Part shown: positions 17,975 to 27,727 of the stretch, piece after piece | Position numbering within the stretch: the first letter of the stretch is position 1 | How the letters are laid out: every line of letters begins with the position of its first letter | Program-made: the position numbers and the translations under genes | DNA from: Flavobacterium sp. N2820 | Lineage (GTDB): Bacteria > Bacteroidota > Bacteroidia > Flavobacteriales > Flavobacteriaceae | DNA: 64,000 nucleotides | Reading direction: 5' to 3' | Assembly (NCBI RefSeq): GCF_025947285.1 | Contig: NZ_CP110008.1 | Span: forward strand, 2,557,001 to 2,621,000 | Notes under the pieces: generated by a model | The model's database searches: none | Told to the model about the DNA's origin: nothing | What the model saw: the letters and a program-made list of their open reading frames with translations, nothing else

Positions 17975-18823
17975 TTAATTTAGTGAAATATTATCAATTA
18001 ATCTAATTTTCTCGATAAAAACCGCAATGAATCCGCGATATTTCTTGGTTGTATCTTTTGTTTCAGTGGATAAAAGTGTTTCTTCATCAGCAATTTCAAA
18101 ATACTCTAATTCAAATTCAGGATGTTTTTTAAATGATTTTTCTACAAAGTGAATTGTTTCTGTGATCGATTCGTTTTGGAAGATTTCTTTAGCTTTGGTT
18201 AAAATTTCAAAAATCAAAGCTGCTTTTTTTCGAGCTTCTGGAGAAAGTCTTTCGTTTCTTGAACTCATTGCTAAACCACTTTTTTCTCTAAAAATAGAGC
18301 AACCAATAATATCTACAGGAAGCTTGTGTTTTGAAACCAATTTTCTAACGATTTGTAATTGTTGAAAATCTTTTTCGCCAAAATAAGCTTTATTAGGTTT
18401 AATAATTTCAAATAAACGTTTAACAATTGTGCCTACACCGTCAAAATGACCCGGTCTGTGTTGGCCTTCCATTTGGTGTTCTAATCCATCATATTCAAAT
18501 GATTCTGAGATGGTATTTCCTTCATAAATATCAGAAACAGATGGCGCATATACAATAATTTTTTGGCTAACAAAGCTCATTTTTTCAACATCTTTTTCAA
18601 GTGTTCTCGGGTATTTTTCTAAATCTTCGGCATTATTAAATTGTGTTGGATTCACAAAAATACTCATCACTGTAATGTCGTTTTCTATAAGTGATTTTTC
18701 TAGTAAAGATAAGTGCCCTTCATGAAGCGCACCCATTGTTGGAACAAATCCAATAGATTTATTTTGATTGATTAATGGGCTTAAAAAAGCACTTAAATCG
18801 GACTTTTTGTTAAAAATGAGCAT
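17975..18823 (-). CDS. panC: pantothenate synthetase
   Basis: Joins pantoate and beta-alanine using ATP. The 282-residue protein shows the nucleotidyltransferase motif [16 protein letters not shown] with H34 and H37, the pantoate-binding [16 protein letters not shown] region, and the KMSKS-like [10 protein letters not shown]. Cytoplasmic. First gene of the leftward run panC-panD-flippase-like. Divergent from the GT5-like gene, with a -7 box at 18847-18854. Confidence 0.96.
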   Translation of the reverse strand: MLIFNKKSDLSAFLSPLINQNKSIGFVPTMGALHEGHLSLLEKSLIENDITVMSIFVNPTQFNNAEDLEKYPRTLEKDVEKMSFVSQKIIVYAPSVSDIYEGNTISESFEYDGLEHQMEGQHRPGHFDGVGTIVKRLFEIIKPNKAYFGEKDFQQLQIVRKLVSKHKLPVDIIGCSIFREKSGLAMSSRNERLSPEARKKAALIFEILTKAKEIFQNESITETIHFVEKSFKKHPEFELEYFEIADEETLLSTETKDTTKKYRGFIAVFIEKIRLIDNISLN

Positions 18824-18846
18824 TTTGATAACGGTTAATTCGGATG

Positions 18847-18854
18847 CAAACTTA
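18847..18854 (-). promoter_or_regulatory. -7 box TAAGTTTG for panC
   Basis: TAAGTTTG on the minus strand, 23 bp before the panC ATG, fits TANNTTTG. It faces the divergent box at 18886, so both promoters lie in a 107-bp spacer. Confidence 0.55.
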
Positions 18855-18885
18855 CTATTTTAGTGGATAAATCCATAAAATTTTG

Positions 18886-18893
18886 TAATTTTG
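18886..18893 (+). promoter_or_regulatory. -7 box TAATTTTG for the GT5-like gene
   Basis: TAATTTTG, with TTTA 23 bp upstream, lies 37 bp before the ATG at 18931. Confidence 0.6.
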
Positions 18894-18930
18894 CAAGGTT
18901 TTTTAAAACATTAATTAACTAGAATACATT

Positions 18931-19737
18931 ATGGAAGACAAGAGGATATTGTATGTATCATCTGAAGTGGTGCCTTATTTAGCAGAAAACGAAGTGTCGT
19001 TACAGTCGTATGAAATGCCTAAAATGATTAACGATTTAGGAGGTCAAATACGAATTTTTATGCCTAGGTATGGTAATATTAACGAAAGAAGACATCAATT
19101 ACATGAAGTTATCCGTTTATCAGGAATGAACTTGGTGGTAAACGATATGGATATGCCTCTTATTATAAAGGTAGCTTCAATACCAAAAGAAAGAATTCAG
19201 GTATATTTTATCGATAATGATGAATATTTCAAAAGAAAAGCCACTTTTTCAGATGAAGAAGGTGTATTGTATCCAGATAATGATGAAAGAGCTATTTTCT
19301 TTGCGAAAGGTGTAGTTGAAACAGTTAAAAAGTTAAATTGGGTTCCAGATGTAATCCATGTACATGGATGGATGGCGGCATTATTGCCAGTTTATTTGAA
19401 ACACTATTATAAAGATGAAGGGATTTTTGCAGAAACTAAAATCATTTCTTCAGTTTATGAACAAGGTTTTGAAGGAGAATTAGATACCAATTTATTAGAT
19501 AAAATATTGTTTGATAATATTGATAAAGAAGCCGTAGCTTTAATTGAAAAACCAAGTTATGAAAACATAATGAAGCTTTCAGTTTTGCATTCAGATGCTG
19601 TGGTTATTGGTTCTGAGAAGCTTTCTCCAACTTTAACAAAATATATAGAAAGTTCAAACAAACCTTTTTTACCTTTCGCATCGAAAGACACAATTAAAGA
19701 AGTATATACTTCGTTTATTAAGAATAACGTATTATAA
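18931..19737 (+). CDS. glycogen/starch synthase N-terminal-domain protein (GT5-like, short form)
   Basis: A 268-residue protein resembling only the N-terminal Rossmann half of GT5 glycogen synthase: start KRILYVSSEVVPY, the IRIFMPRYGNIN loop, DNDERAIFFAKGVVE and the VIHVHGWMAALLP motif. The usual KTGGL ADP-glucose loop reads EVSLQSYEM here, and the whole C-terminal nucleotide domain is missing. The frame is intact and similar short proteins are widespread in Bacteroidota, so it is not a broken gene. Catalysis is doubtful. It heads the operon with the DUF4270 lipoprotein and glmS, hinting at a link to envelope sugar metabolism (inference). Confidence 0.78.
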   Translation: MEDKRILYVSSEVVPYLAENEVSLQSYEMPKMINDLGGQIRIFMPRYGNINERRHQLHEVIRLSGMNLVVNDMDMPLIIKVASIPKERIQVYFIDNDEYFKRKATFSDEEGVLYPDNDERAIFFAKGVVETVKKLNWVPDVIHVHGWMAALLPVYLKHYYKDEGIFAETKIISSVYEQGFEGELDTNLLDKILFDNIDKEAVALIEKPSYENIMKLSVLHSDAVVIGSEKLSPTLTKYIESSNKPFLPFASKDTIKEVYTSFIKNNVL

Positions 19738-19753
19738 AAAGGGTAAACCCATT

Positions 19754-21460
19754 ATGAAAAGCATTTTTTTAAAAATAACATTACTAGCAACAGCTTTGTT
19801 TACATTTACGTCATGTGACAAGGATTTTAATTCATTAGATTCAGATTTAGCAGACGACGCTCATTTTAATCTTGAAAAATATGAAGTTCAAAATTTAAAA
19901 GCTTATTCAAAAGCAACTGGGCCTGTACAGTCAAATAATTTACCTATCAGCGCATTAGGAATTTATGAAAATCCTTATTTTGGGGTTACAAAAGCACACT
20001 TTGTAAGCCAAATAGAATTGAGTAGTTCAAATCCAACTATTGGAGATTCTCCGGTTATAGACTCGGTTTATTTATATGTACCTTATTTTAGTACTTTAAA
20101 ATCGACTTCAGAATCAGGAGAGAGAATTTATGAATTAGATTCTGTTTATGGCTATTCGGAAGACGCAAAGTTTAAGCTTCATGTATACGAAAATGGTTAT
20201 TTTTTAAGAGATTTTGATCCTGCAGAAGATTTTCAAACTACTCAAAAATATTATTCAAACGAAAAAAGTTTAGTTGATGCCTATAAAGGGACTGAATTAT
20301 TAAACAATAGTTCTAATGTTTCTCAAAATGAGGAATTTGTAATCAGTAACAAAGAATTATACATTTATAAAACAAATGGTAGTGGTTTGTATGTTGATGC
20401 GGCAGGTGCTGTTTTAGCAAATCAATCAGACGTTTCTCTTCGTGTTATAAAGGAAAGAAAAACACCAGGCATATGGTTGGATTTAAAAAATAGTTTTTTT
20501 CAACAAAAGATATTAGACGCAGCAGCTTCAGGGGTTTTATTTAACAACAACACTTTTAAAGAATATTTTAGAGGATTGTTATTTGAAGTAGAAGAAATTA
20601 CTCCTGGTCAAGGAGCTATGGCTATGCTGGATTTTTCTGCAGCAGAGTTTAAAGTGCTTTTTAAATCTTCTATTGGAGGTGGAGATGCATTAAAAAGAAC
20701 ATTGAGTTTACAAATGGGGTATAAAGCTACGGCAAGTAAGAAAAGTAACAATGTTAATTTTATCGAGCATACTAAAAGTGCTACATATGATACAAAATTG
20801 TTAAGCTCAGACGAGGTTAATGGGGATGATAGATTGTATTTAAAAGGAGGTAATGGTTCAGTTGTATTTCTTGATGTATTTGGAGCTGATTCAGACAATA
20901 ATACTATTCCAGATGAATTAGAACAGCTTAGAGCCGACATGTTAGCAAACAATTGGTTAATAAATGAAGCGAGTTTAACATTTCATATTGATAGAGATGT
21001 AATGGATATTACAGATGTAGTTGAACCACAGCGTATTTATATTTTTGATGCTACAAATAATAAACCAATTTTAGATTATTATGCTGATAATTCAACGAGC
21101 TCTAATCCTAAAAAGAATAAAGGTTCTTTCGGTGGTTTAATTGAAAAAGGCACAGATGGAAAGGGTTTAAAATATAAAATTAGACTTACTGAATATATAA
21201 AACAATTGATAAAAAATGAAAATGATGCTTATGATGATAATATTCGTATAGGTGTTGTTGTTATTGAATCAATAAATATTCCAGAAAACGCTTTCATTAA
21301 TCCTGCTAATCCTATTTCAATAGGATCAGAATCAGTTGAATTTGTTCCTGTAACTTCAGTAATGAACCCATTAGGGACAGTTTTATATGGAACTAATGTG
21401 GCGCCACAAGATGAAGCTAAAAAATTAAAACTTGAAATTTATTTCACAAAACCTAACTAG
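19754..21460 (+). CDS. DUF4270 family lipoprotein
   Basis: A 568-residue lipoprotein: lipobox FTSC, C21, followed by DKDF, an acidic signal compatible with surface export. The mature sequence is beta-rich with the DUF4270 pattern (SALGIYENPYFGVTKAHFVSQIE, then DSVYLYVPYF, and late FVPVTSVMNPLGTVLYGTN). The function is unknown. It sits 16 bp after the GT5-like gene and 6 bp before glmS, an arrangement I recall as conserved in Flavobacteriia. Confidence 0.85.
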   Translation: MKSIFLKITLLATALFTFTSCDKDFNSLDSDLADDAHFNLEKYEVQNLKAYSKATGPVQSNNLPISALGIYENPYFGVTKAHFVSQIELSSSNPTIGDSPVIDSVYLYVPYFSTLKSTSESGERIYELDSVYGYSEDAKFKLHVYENGYFLRDFDPAEDFQTTQKYYSNEKSLVDAYKGTELLNNSSNVSQNEEFVISNKELYIYKTNGSGLYVDAAGAVLANQSDVSLRVIKERKTPGIWLDLKNSFFQQKILDAAASGVLFNNNTFKEYFRGLLFEVEEITPGQGAMAMLDFSAAEFKVLFKSSIGGGDALKRTLSLQMGYKATASKKSNNVNFIEHTKSATYDTKLLSSDEVNGDDRLYLKGGNGSVVFLDVFGADSDNNTIPDELEQLRADMLANNWLINEASLTFHIDRDVMDITDVVEPQRIYIFDATNNKPILDYYADNSTSSNPKKNKGSFGGLIEKGTDGKGLKYKIRLTEYIKQLIKNENDAYDDNIRIGVVVIESINIPENAFINPANPISIGSESVEFVPVTSVMNPLGTVLYGTNVAPQDEAKKLKLEIYFTKPN

Positions 21461-21466
21461 TATTAT

Positions 21467-23314
21467 ATGTGTGGAATTGTAGGTTATATTGGTCATAGAG
21501 ATGCTTATCCAGTTATTATTAAAGGATTACATCGTTTAGAATACAGAGGTTACGATAGTGCTGGTATTGTTTTATATGACGGAAAAGATTTAAAATTATC
21601 AAAAACTAAAGGGAAAGTTTCTGATTTAGAAGCAAAAGCCGAAAGTGAGAAAACAACTATTGGTAAAATAGGAATGGGACACACACGTTGGGCAACTCAT
21701 GGAGTTCCTAATGATGTAAACTCGCACCCACATTTTTCTAACTCTGGAAAGTTAGTGATAATTCACAATGGGATCATCGAAAATTATGAACCATTGAAAC
21801 AAGAATTAATCAAAAGAGGTTACACATTCAAGTCTGATACAGATACGGAAGTGTTAGTCAATTTGATTGAAGAAGTTAAGAAAAAAGAAAATTGCAAACT
21901 TGGTAAAGCGGTTCAAATTGCATTAAATCAAGTTATAGGTGCTTATGCTATTGCAGTAATTGATGTTGAAAAACCAGATGAAATTATCGTTGCTCGTTTA
22001 GGAAGTCCATTAGCAATTGGAATTGGTGAAGATGAGTTTTTTATCGCATCTGATGCAACTCCATTTATCGAATATACTTCAAATGCTATTTATTTAGAAG
22101 ATGAAGAAATGGCAATTGTACGATTACACAAACCATTAAAAGTTAGAAAAATTAAAGACGATTCATTGGTTGATCCTTACATTCAAGAACTTCAATTAAA
22201 CTTGGAGCAAATTGAAAAAGGGGGTTATGATCATTTCATGATGAAAGAAATCTACGAACAACCAAGCGTAATCAAAGACACTTACAGAGGAAGACTTTTG
22301 GCGAACAAAGGAATTATCCAAATGTCAGGTGTTGAAGATAATTTAGAAAAATTCTTAAACGCAAAACGAATCCTTATTGTAGCTTGTGGGACTTCATGGC
22401 ACGCAGGTTTAGTTGCAGAATATATTATCGAAGAATTTTCAAGAATTCCAGTAGAAGTAGAATACGCATCCGAATTCCGTTATAGAAATCCAATCATCAA
22501 TAAAGATGATGTTGTTATCGCAATTTCACAATCAGGTGAAACGGCAGATACGTTAGCAGCAATCAAATTGGCTAAAGAAAACGGAGCTTTTGTGTTTGGA
22601 GTTTGCAACGTGGTAGGTTCTTCAATTTCTCGTGAAACTCATGCAGGTGCTTACACTCACGCGGGTCCAGAAATCGGAGTAGCATCTACAAAAGCATTTA
22701 CAACTCAAATTACCATTCTTACCTTGTTAGCACTACGTTTAGCAAAAGCAAAAGGGACGATGAATAATTCAGATTACCAACGTTATTTGTTGGAATTAGA
22801 ATTAATGCCAGAAAAAGTTCAAGAGGCTTTATTAACAAATGATGTTGCTAAACAAATTGCCGAAATTTACAAAGATGCAACCAATTGCTTATACTTAGGA
22901 AGAGGTTATAACTTTCCAGTAGCTTTAGAAGGTGCATTAAAATTAAAAGAAATTTCATATATCCACGCAGAAGGATATCCAGCAGCAGAAATGAAGCACG
23001 GGCCAATTGCGTTGATTGACGAACATATGCCAGTAATCGTAATTGCTCCAAATAAAGGACATTATGATAAAGTGGTAAGTAATATTCAAGAAATAAAATC
23101 AAGAAGCGGTAAAATTATTGCTGTAGTTACTAAAGGAGATACGCAAGTTAAAGCTTTAGCTGACCACGTAATTGAAATTCCAGAAACAAACGAACCATTT
23201 ACACCGTTATTAACTACAATTCCGTTACAATTATTATCGTATCATATTGCAGTTTTAAGAGGTTGTAATGTCGATCAACCTAGGAATTTAGCAAAATCCG
23301 TTACCGTAGAATAA
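21467..23314 (+). CDS. glmS: glutamine--fructose-6-phosphate aminotransferase (isomerizing)
   Basis: Makes glucosamine-6-phosphate, the entry to peptidoglycan and LPS amino sugars. The 615-residue enzyme has the class II glutaminase domain with catalytic Cys2 (MCGIVGYIGHR), GHTRWATHG and the HNGIIENY loop, two SIS domains (ACGTSWHAG, ISQSGETADT), and the C-terminal DQPRNLAKSVTVE tail. Cytoplasmic. No glmS ribozyme-like leader fits in the 6-bp gap to the DUF4270 gene, so it relies on the upstream promoter. A strong terminator follows. Confidence 0.98.
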   Translation: MCGIVGYIGHRDAYPVIIKGLHRLEYRGYDSAGIVLYDGKDLKLSKTKGKVSDLEAKAESEKTTIGKIGMGHTRWATHGVPNDVNSHPHFSNSGKLVIIHNGIIENYEPLKQELIKRGYTFKSDTDTEVLVNLIEEVKKKENCKLGKAVQIALNQVIGAYAIAVIDVEKPDEIIVARLGSPLAIGIGEDEFFIASDATPFIEYTSNAIYLEDEEMAIVRLHKPLKVRKIKDDSLVDPYIQELQLNLEQIEKGGYDHFMMKEIYEQPSVIKDTYRGRLLANKGIIQMSGVEDNLEKFLNAKRILIVACGTSWHAGLVAEYIIEEFSRIPVEVEYASEFRYRNPIINKDDVVIAISQSGETADTLAAIKLAKENGAFVFGVCNVVGSSISRETHAGAYTHAGPEIGVASTKAFTTQITILTLLALRLAKAKGTMNNSDYQRYLLELELMPEKVQEALLTNDVAKQIAEIYKDATNCLYLGRGYNFPVALEGALKLKEISYIHAEGYPAAEMKHGPIALIDEHMPVIVIAPNKGHYDKVVSNIQEIKSRSGKIIAVVTKGDTQVKALADHVIEIPETNEPFTPLLTTIPLQLLSYHIAVLRGCNVDQPRNLAKSVTVE

Positions 23315-23320
23315 CATTTT

Positions 23321-23350
23321 AAAAGCGAAATTGGAAGATTTCGCTTTTTT
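23321..23350 (+). terminator. intrinsic terminator after glmS
   Basis: Dyad AAAAGCGAAAT / ATTTCGCTTTT with a 6-nt loop and a T run. Confidence 0.88.
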
Positions 23351-23398
23351 ATTGCAAAAAATTCAAAAAATAAATTGCAAAATTGTTTTAGAAAAAAC

Positions 23399-23406
23399 TA
23401 TCTTTG
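23399..23406 (+). promoter_or_regulatory. promoter of atpD (TATCTTTG)
   Basis: TATCTTTG is followed by CAC; a TTG lies 21 bp upstream (23375-23377). The leader to the ATG at 23467 is about 55 bp. Confidence 0.7.
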
Positions 23407-23463
23407 CACTCGGAAAAATACATCATTTTTTCAACATTAATTAGCTATTAAATAAATACATAA

Positions 23464-24978
<1,515 letters not shown>

Positions 24979-24980
24979 TT

Positions 24981-25049
24981 TAGTGTTCAGTGTTCAGTCA
25001 CAGTATTCAGTTACTTGCTAATCACTAATCACTATTCACTAATCACTAA
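24981..25049. repeat. TTCAGT/ATTCAC word-repeat spacer between atpD and atpC
   Basis: The spacer is built of short repeated words: TAGTGTTCAGTGTTCAGT (24981-24998), then CAGTATTCAGT, then four copies of TAATCACTA / ATTCACTA-like units. The first 18 bases are identical to bases 61877-61894 inside leuS. Related arrays lie at 54024 and 60154. Confidence 0.75.
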
Positions 25050-25054
25050 GAAAT

Positions 25055-25336
25055 ATGATTTTAGAAATAGTATCACCAGAAGCTACATTGTTTAAAGGAG
25101 AAGTTACTTCGGTAGCAGTTCCTGGAATTAACGGTGAGTTTCAAATGCTAAATAATCACGCACCAATTGTTTCATTATTAGCAAAAGGGAATGTGAAAAT
25201 CAATGCTCAAAACATTAAAATTGAAAAAGAATTCGTTTCTAAATTCAATAAAGTTAATGAGCAAACGTATTGGTTACCTATTAATTCTGGTACCATCGAA
25301 ATGAATGAAAACAAGATTATTGTTTTAGCCGACTAA
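25055..25336 (+). CDS. atpC: F1F0 ATP synthase subunit epsilon (short form)
   Basis: A 93-residue protein with only the N-terminal beta-sandwich of epsilon (IVSPEATLFKGEVTSVAVPG, GEFQMLNNHAPIVSLL). The C-terminal helical hairpin that inhibits ATP hydrolysis in many bacteria is absent. Short epsilon subunits are normal in Flavobacteriia, so this is not a truncation. Couples the beta subunit to the central stalk. Separated from atpD by the word-repeat spacer and followed by a terminator. Confidence 0.93.
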   Translation: MILEIVSPEATLFKGEVTSVAVPGINGEFQMLNNHAPIVSLLAKGNVKINAQNIKIEKEFVSKFNKVNEQTYWLPINSGTIEMNENKIIVLAD

Positions 25337-25353
25337 GACAATAGATTTATAGT

Positions 25354-25384
25354 AAAAAGTCCTGCAAATTGCGGGACTTTTTTG
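25354..25384 (+). terminator. intrinsic terminator after atpC
   Basis: Dyad AAAAAGTCCTGC / GCGGGACTTTTT with a 5-nt loop and T run. Confidence 0.88.
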
Positions 25385-25389
25385 TTTTA

Positions 25390-25553
25390 TCAATTTAAAG
25401 ACAAGAAATGATTGCTATAATGAATAATTGCTTTTTCTTTTAGCAAAATATCAGTACCAATAATACCATCAACTGGTTTGGTTTTGTAATAGCGAAGCAC
25501 ATCATTCACATTAATCTTATCAAAAACAATAAAATAGTAATTTCTCTTATAAT
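25390..25553 (-). pseudogene. C-terminal remnant of a retropepsin-like aspartic protease gene
   Basis: The minus strand still reads about 52 residues in one frame up to a stop (TGA, 25390-25392). The piece NNN-FIVFD, then YKTKPVDGIIG-DILLK-KAII-YSNH is clearly the end of the intact protease at 33483-33920. The first two thirds, including the catalytic D-T-G motif, is gone. The fragment breaks off near 25553, right where another truncated gene begins on the other strand. Confidence 0.8.
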
Positions 25554-25581
25554 GTATTTTGCATTATCATACAAAAACTGA

Positions 25582-25698
25582 ATAATTGACAGTCGTGAGC
25601 CTGTTGGTTTCTTAGCAGCAGTTAAAGAAGAATTAGAAATCCCAATAGAATTATTAATGGGTGATAATGTGAAAAGAGTTAGAATTATAGAGATATAA
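25582..25698 (+). pseudogene. C-terminal remnant of an unidentified gene
   Basis: From the TGA at 25579-25581 a frame of 38 residues runs to a TAA (25696-25698): IIDSREPVGFLAAV, then EELEIPIELLMGDNV, ending RIIEI. It has no start codon until late and no promoter, but reads like the end of a normal protein and is followed by a terminator. The family is not recognised. It abuts the protease remnant with both 5' ends missing. Confidence 0.5.
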
Positions 25699-25710
25699 AT
25701 CCCAATATTT

Positions 25711-25744
25711 AAAATCCCAAATTCAAAAGAGTTTGGGATTTTTC
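25711..25744 (+). terminator. intrinsic terminator (AAAATCCCAAA stem)
   Basis: Dyad AAAATCCCAAA / TTTGGGATTTTT, T run. Probably the surviving terminator of the truncated gene at 25582. From here to 25893 I see only AT-rich DNA leading to the next gene. Confidence 0.8.
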
Positions 25745-25893
25745 TTTGAAAGAAAAAGACTTAGTTTAAATTTTAAACATAAAAAAATAGTAAAAATGAT
25801 AAAAGCTATTCACAGAAAGAATTTACAGAATAATATAGTTTTATTCTTATTTTAGCGCATTATAATTTTCAGGTTGAGTTATCAATTTTCAAG

Positions 25894-27600
25894 ATGCATA
25901 AATTTATTTTTTCTATCATAATACTATTATTTATTAACTTGGCATTTGCTCAAGAATTGAGTGAATCTGAAATTAATAGAACTCGAAGTATTCAGGAATA
26001 TCTTATTTCAAATCCCGAAAAAGCTTATGCCGAAGCTTTGGAAATTAGTAATTCTAAAAATGAGTTGTTTCGTTTTTATGGCAAATATTACGTAGCTAAT
26101 TATTTTTACAACAAGTCAGAATTTACTTATTCAAAGAAGCTTCTTATCATACTTATAGAGAGTATTGAAAAAAGTGAGATTGATAAATCAAGCAAAGTAT
26201 ACCAAGATTTGATTGGAATGTGTGTCAATAAACTTTTCTATATCCATAAAAATTTAGGAGAGTATGACTTAGCATTGTTTTATCTTGATAAATATAAAAC
26301 GAGTGTACCAAATAATCATTTTAACGAACAATATGGCTCAATAAAAGTAGCTATGGGCGATTATGTGAATGGAATTGCTTTGTTAAAGAAAGAATTAAAA
26401 ACCACTCCTCACCTAAAATTAGGAGTTGGAGAAAAAAAAGTAATGAACAAAAAATTATTTGCTGATAAATACAATATCATAGGTGAAGCTTATCAAAAAT
26501 ATTATATTCAGTCTAAGAAAAAAGTATTGTTAGATTCTGCAAATCACTACTTTAATGTTGCTGCAAGAATGATGCTACAAGATAATTTTCAGCCTGAGTA
26601 TACAAAAGCATTATTGAGTATGAGAGAAGCAAAAAGTGCTGCTTTAGCAGGAAATTACGATAAATCATTGTCTTTATATAGAAAAAGAAAAAACTTTCCT
26701 ACGATTAATGATAACATAAGAACTGAGCAGTTATTTGATTTAGGAATGGCCGATTGTTTTCATCATTTAAAACAAGTTGATTCGGCACTTTTTTATTGTA
26801 AAAAATATGTTGAAAGTTATCAAATAACTAAGGTTTCCAAAGAAAATTTATTAATGACCTATAACATTATGACACAATGTTATAATGAAAAAAATGACAC
26901 TAAAAATGCGTATCGCTACGCCCAAAAAAGTTTAGAATTAATTCAATCAATAGAAGGAATAAAAAGTAAATCTTTAAATTTTCTTCACAATTATGATTTA
27001 AATAAAATAAAAGAGGAATCTAATAAAGTTATTACATCTAAGAATTATTTTAAAATATCGCTTTTTGGTATTTTGATTCTTTTTGCAGTTGTGATTTATA
27101 GTTTTTATTATTATTACAAAAATCAAAAAGAAAAGCATTATCGGTTTTTAAAAATTATTCAAGATCTAAAAGAATCTAAAATTTCAGAAATTAGTATTCT
27201 ACAAATTGATAAAACCGAACCACAACCAAAACAAACACTCGATGAAGAGCTTATCGAAAAAATAGCAAGTGGTTTAAAAAAGTTAGAACAAAAAGAGACC
27301 TTTTTAGATCCTAACTTCAAGTTGGCTTTTGTGGCAAAAAAATTGAATACAAATACCGCTTATTTGTCACAATACTTCAATCAGGTAACTCAAAAAACCT
27401 TTTCAGAATATACGCAAGAATTGCGAATTCATTACGTACTTCAAAAACTGAAAGATGCTCCCTATTTTCGTAAATATACCTTGCAAGCTATTGCAGAAGA
27501 AGTGGGTTACAAAGATGCCAATACGCTTGTTCGCGTTTTTAAAAAGCAAACGGGACTTTCTCCTAATTATTACATTGAAAAATTAGAAAATACAGATTAA
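25894..27600 (+). CDS. membrane-bound AraC-type regulator with TPR sensor region
   Basis: A 568-residue protein of a layout common in Flavobacteriia: signal peptide (to about 19, FAQ), a periplasmic helical TPR-like region (about 20-380), one membrane helix at about 386-408 (ISLFGILILFAVVIYSFYYYY), a linker, and a C-terminal AraC-type double helix-turn-helix (about 470-565; LQAIAEEVGYKDANTLVRVFKKQTGLSP). It probably senses an envelope signal and binds DNA from the membrane. The adjacent FN3 protein gene, 127 bp downstream with its own promoter, is the obvious target candidate (inference). Confidence 0.85.
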   Translation: MHKFIFSIIILLFINLAFAQELSESEINRTRSIQEYLISNPEKAYAEALEISNSKNELFRFYGKYYVANYFYNKSEFTYSKKLLIILIESIEKSEIDKSSKVYQDLIGMCVNKLFYIHKNLGEYDLALFYLDKYKTSVPNNHFNEQYGSIKVAMGDYVNGIALLKKELKTTPHLKLGVGEKKVMNKKLFADKYNIIGEAYQKYYIQSKKKVLLDSANHYFNVAARMMLQDNFQPEYTKALLSMREAKSAALAGNYDKSLSLYRKRKNFPTINDNIRTEQLFDLGMADCFHHLKQVDSALFYCKKYVESYQITKVSKENLLMTYNIMTQCYNEKNDTKNAYRYAQKSLELIQSIEGIKSKSLNFLHNYDLNKIKEESNKVITSKNYFKISLFGILILFAVVIYSFYYYYKNQKEKHYRFLKIIQDLKESKISEISILQIDKTEPQPKQTLDEELIEKIASGLKKLEQKETFLDPNFKLAFVAKKLNTNTAYLSQYFNQVTQKTFSEYTQELRIHYVLQKLKDAPYFRKYTLQAIAEEVGYKDANTLVRVFKKQTGLSPNYYIEKLENTD

Positions 27601-27657
27601 GTATTTGGTATTCAAATAAATAAGTATCTTTTAATCTTCTGATTATTTATAAATAGT

Positions 27658-27673
27658 CCAATATATATATTGG
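27658..27673. promoter_or_regulatory. 16-bp perfect palindrome in the FN3-protein promoter (candidate operator)
   Basis: CCAATATATATATTGG is a perfect dyad; with the flanks it extends to 24 bp (27654-27677) with one mismatched pair. It overlaps the TTG that would serve as -33 element of the promoter below. Confidence 0.5.
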
Positions 27674-27692
27674 TCTAGTTCTTCTTATCTCA

Positions 27693-27700
27693 TAGTTTTG
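27693..27700 (+). promoter_or_regulatory. -7 box TAGTTTTG for the FN3-protein gene
   Basis: TAGTTTTG with TTG at 27670-27672, 20 bp upstream, and the ATG at 27728. Confidence 0.6.
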
Positions 27701-27727
27701 GTGTAAAATAAAATCAAGACCGAAAAT

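Noticed and set aside
18931..19737. Truncated glycogen synthase pseudogene
   Set aside because: The frame is clean, has its own promoter, and the short form is widespread in Bacteroidota; no remnant of the missing half lies downstream.
25055..25336. Truncated atpC
   Set aside because: Short epsilon subunits of about 93 residues are normal in Flavobacteriia, and a terminator follows the stop directly.
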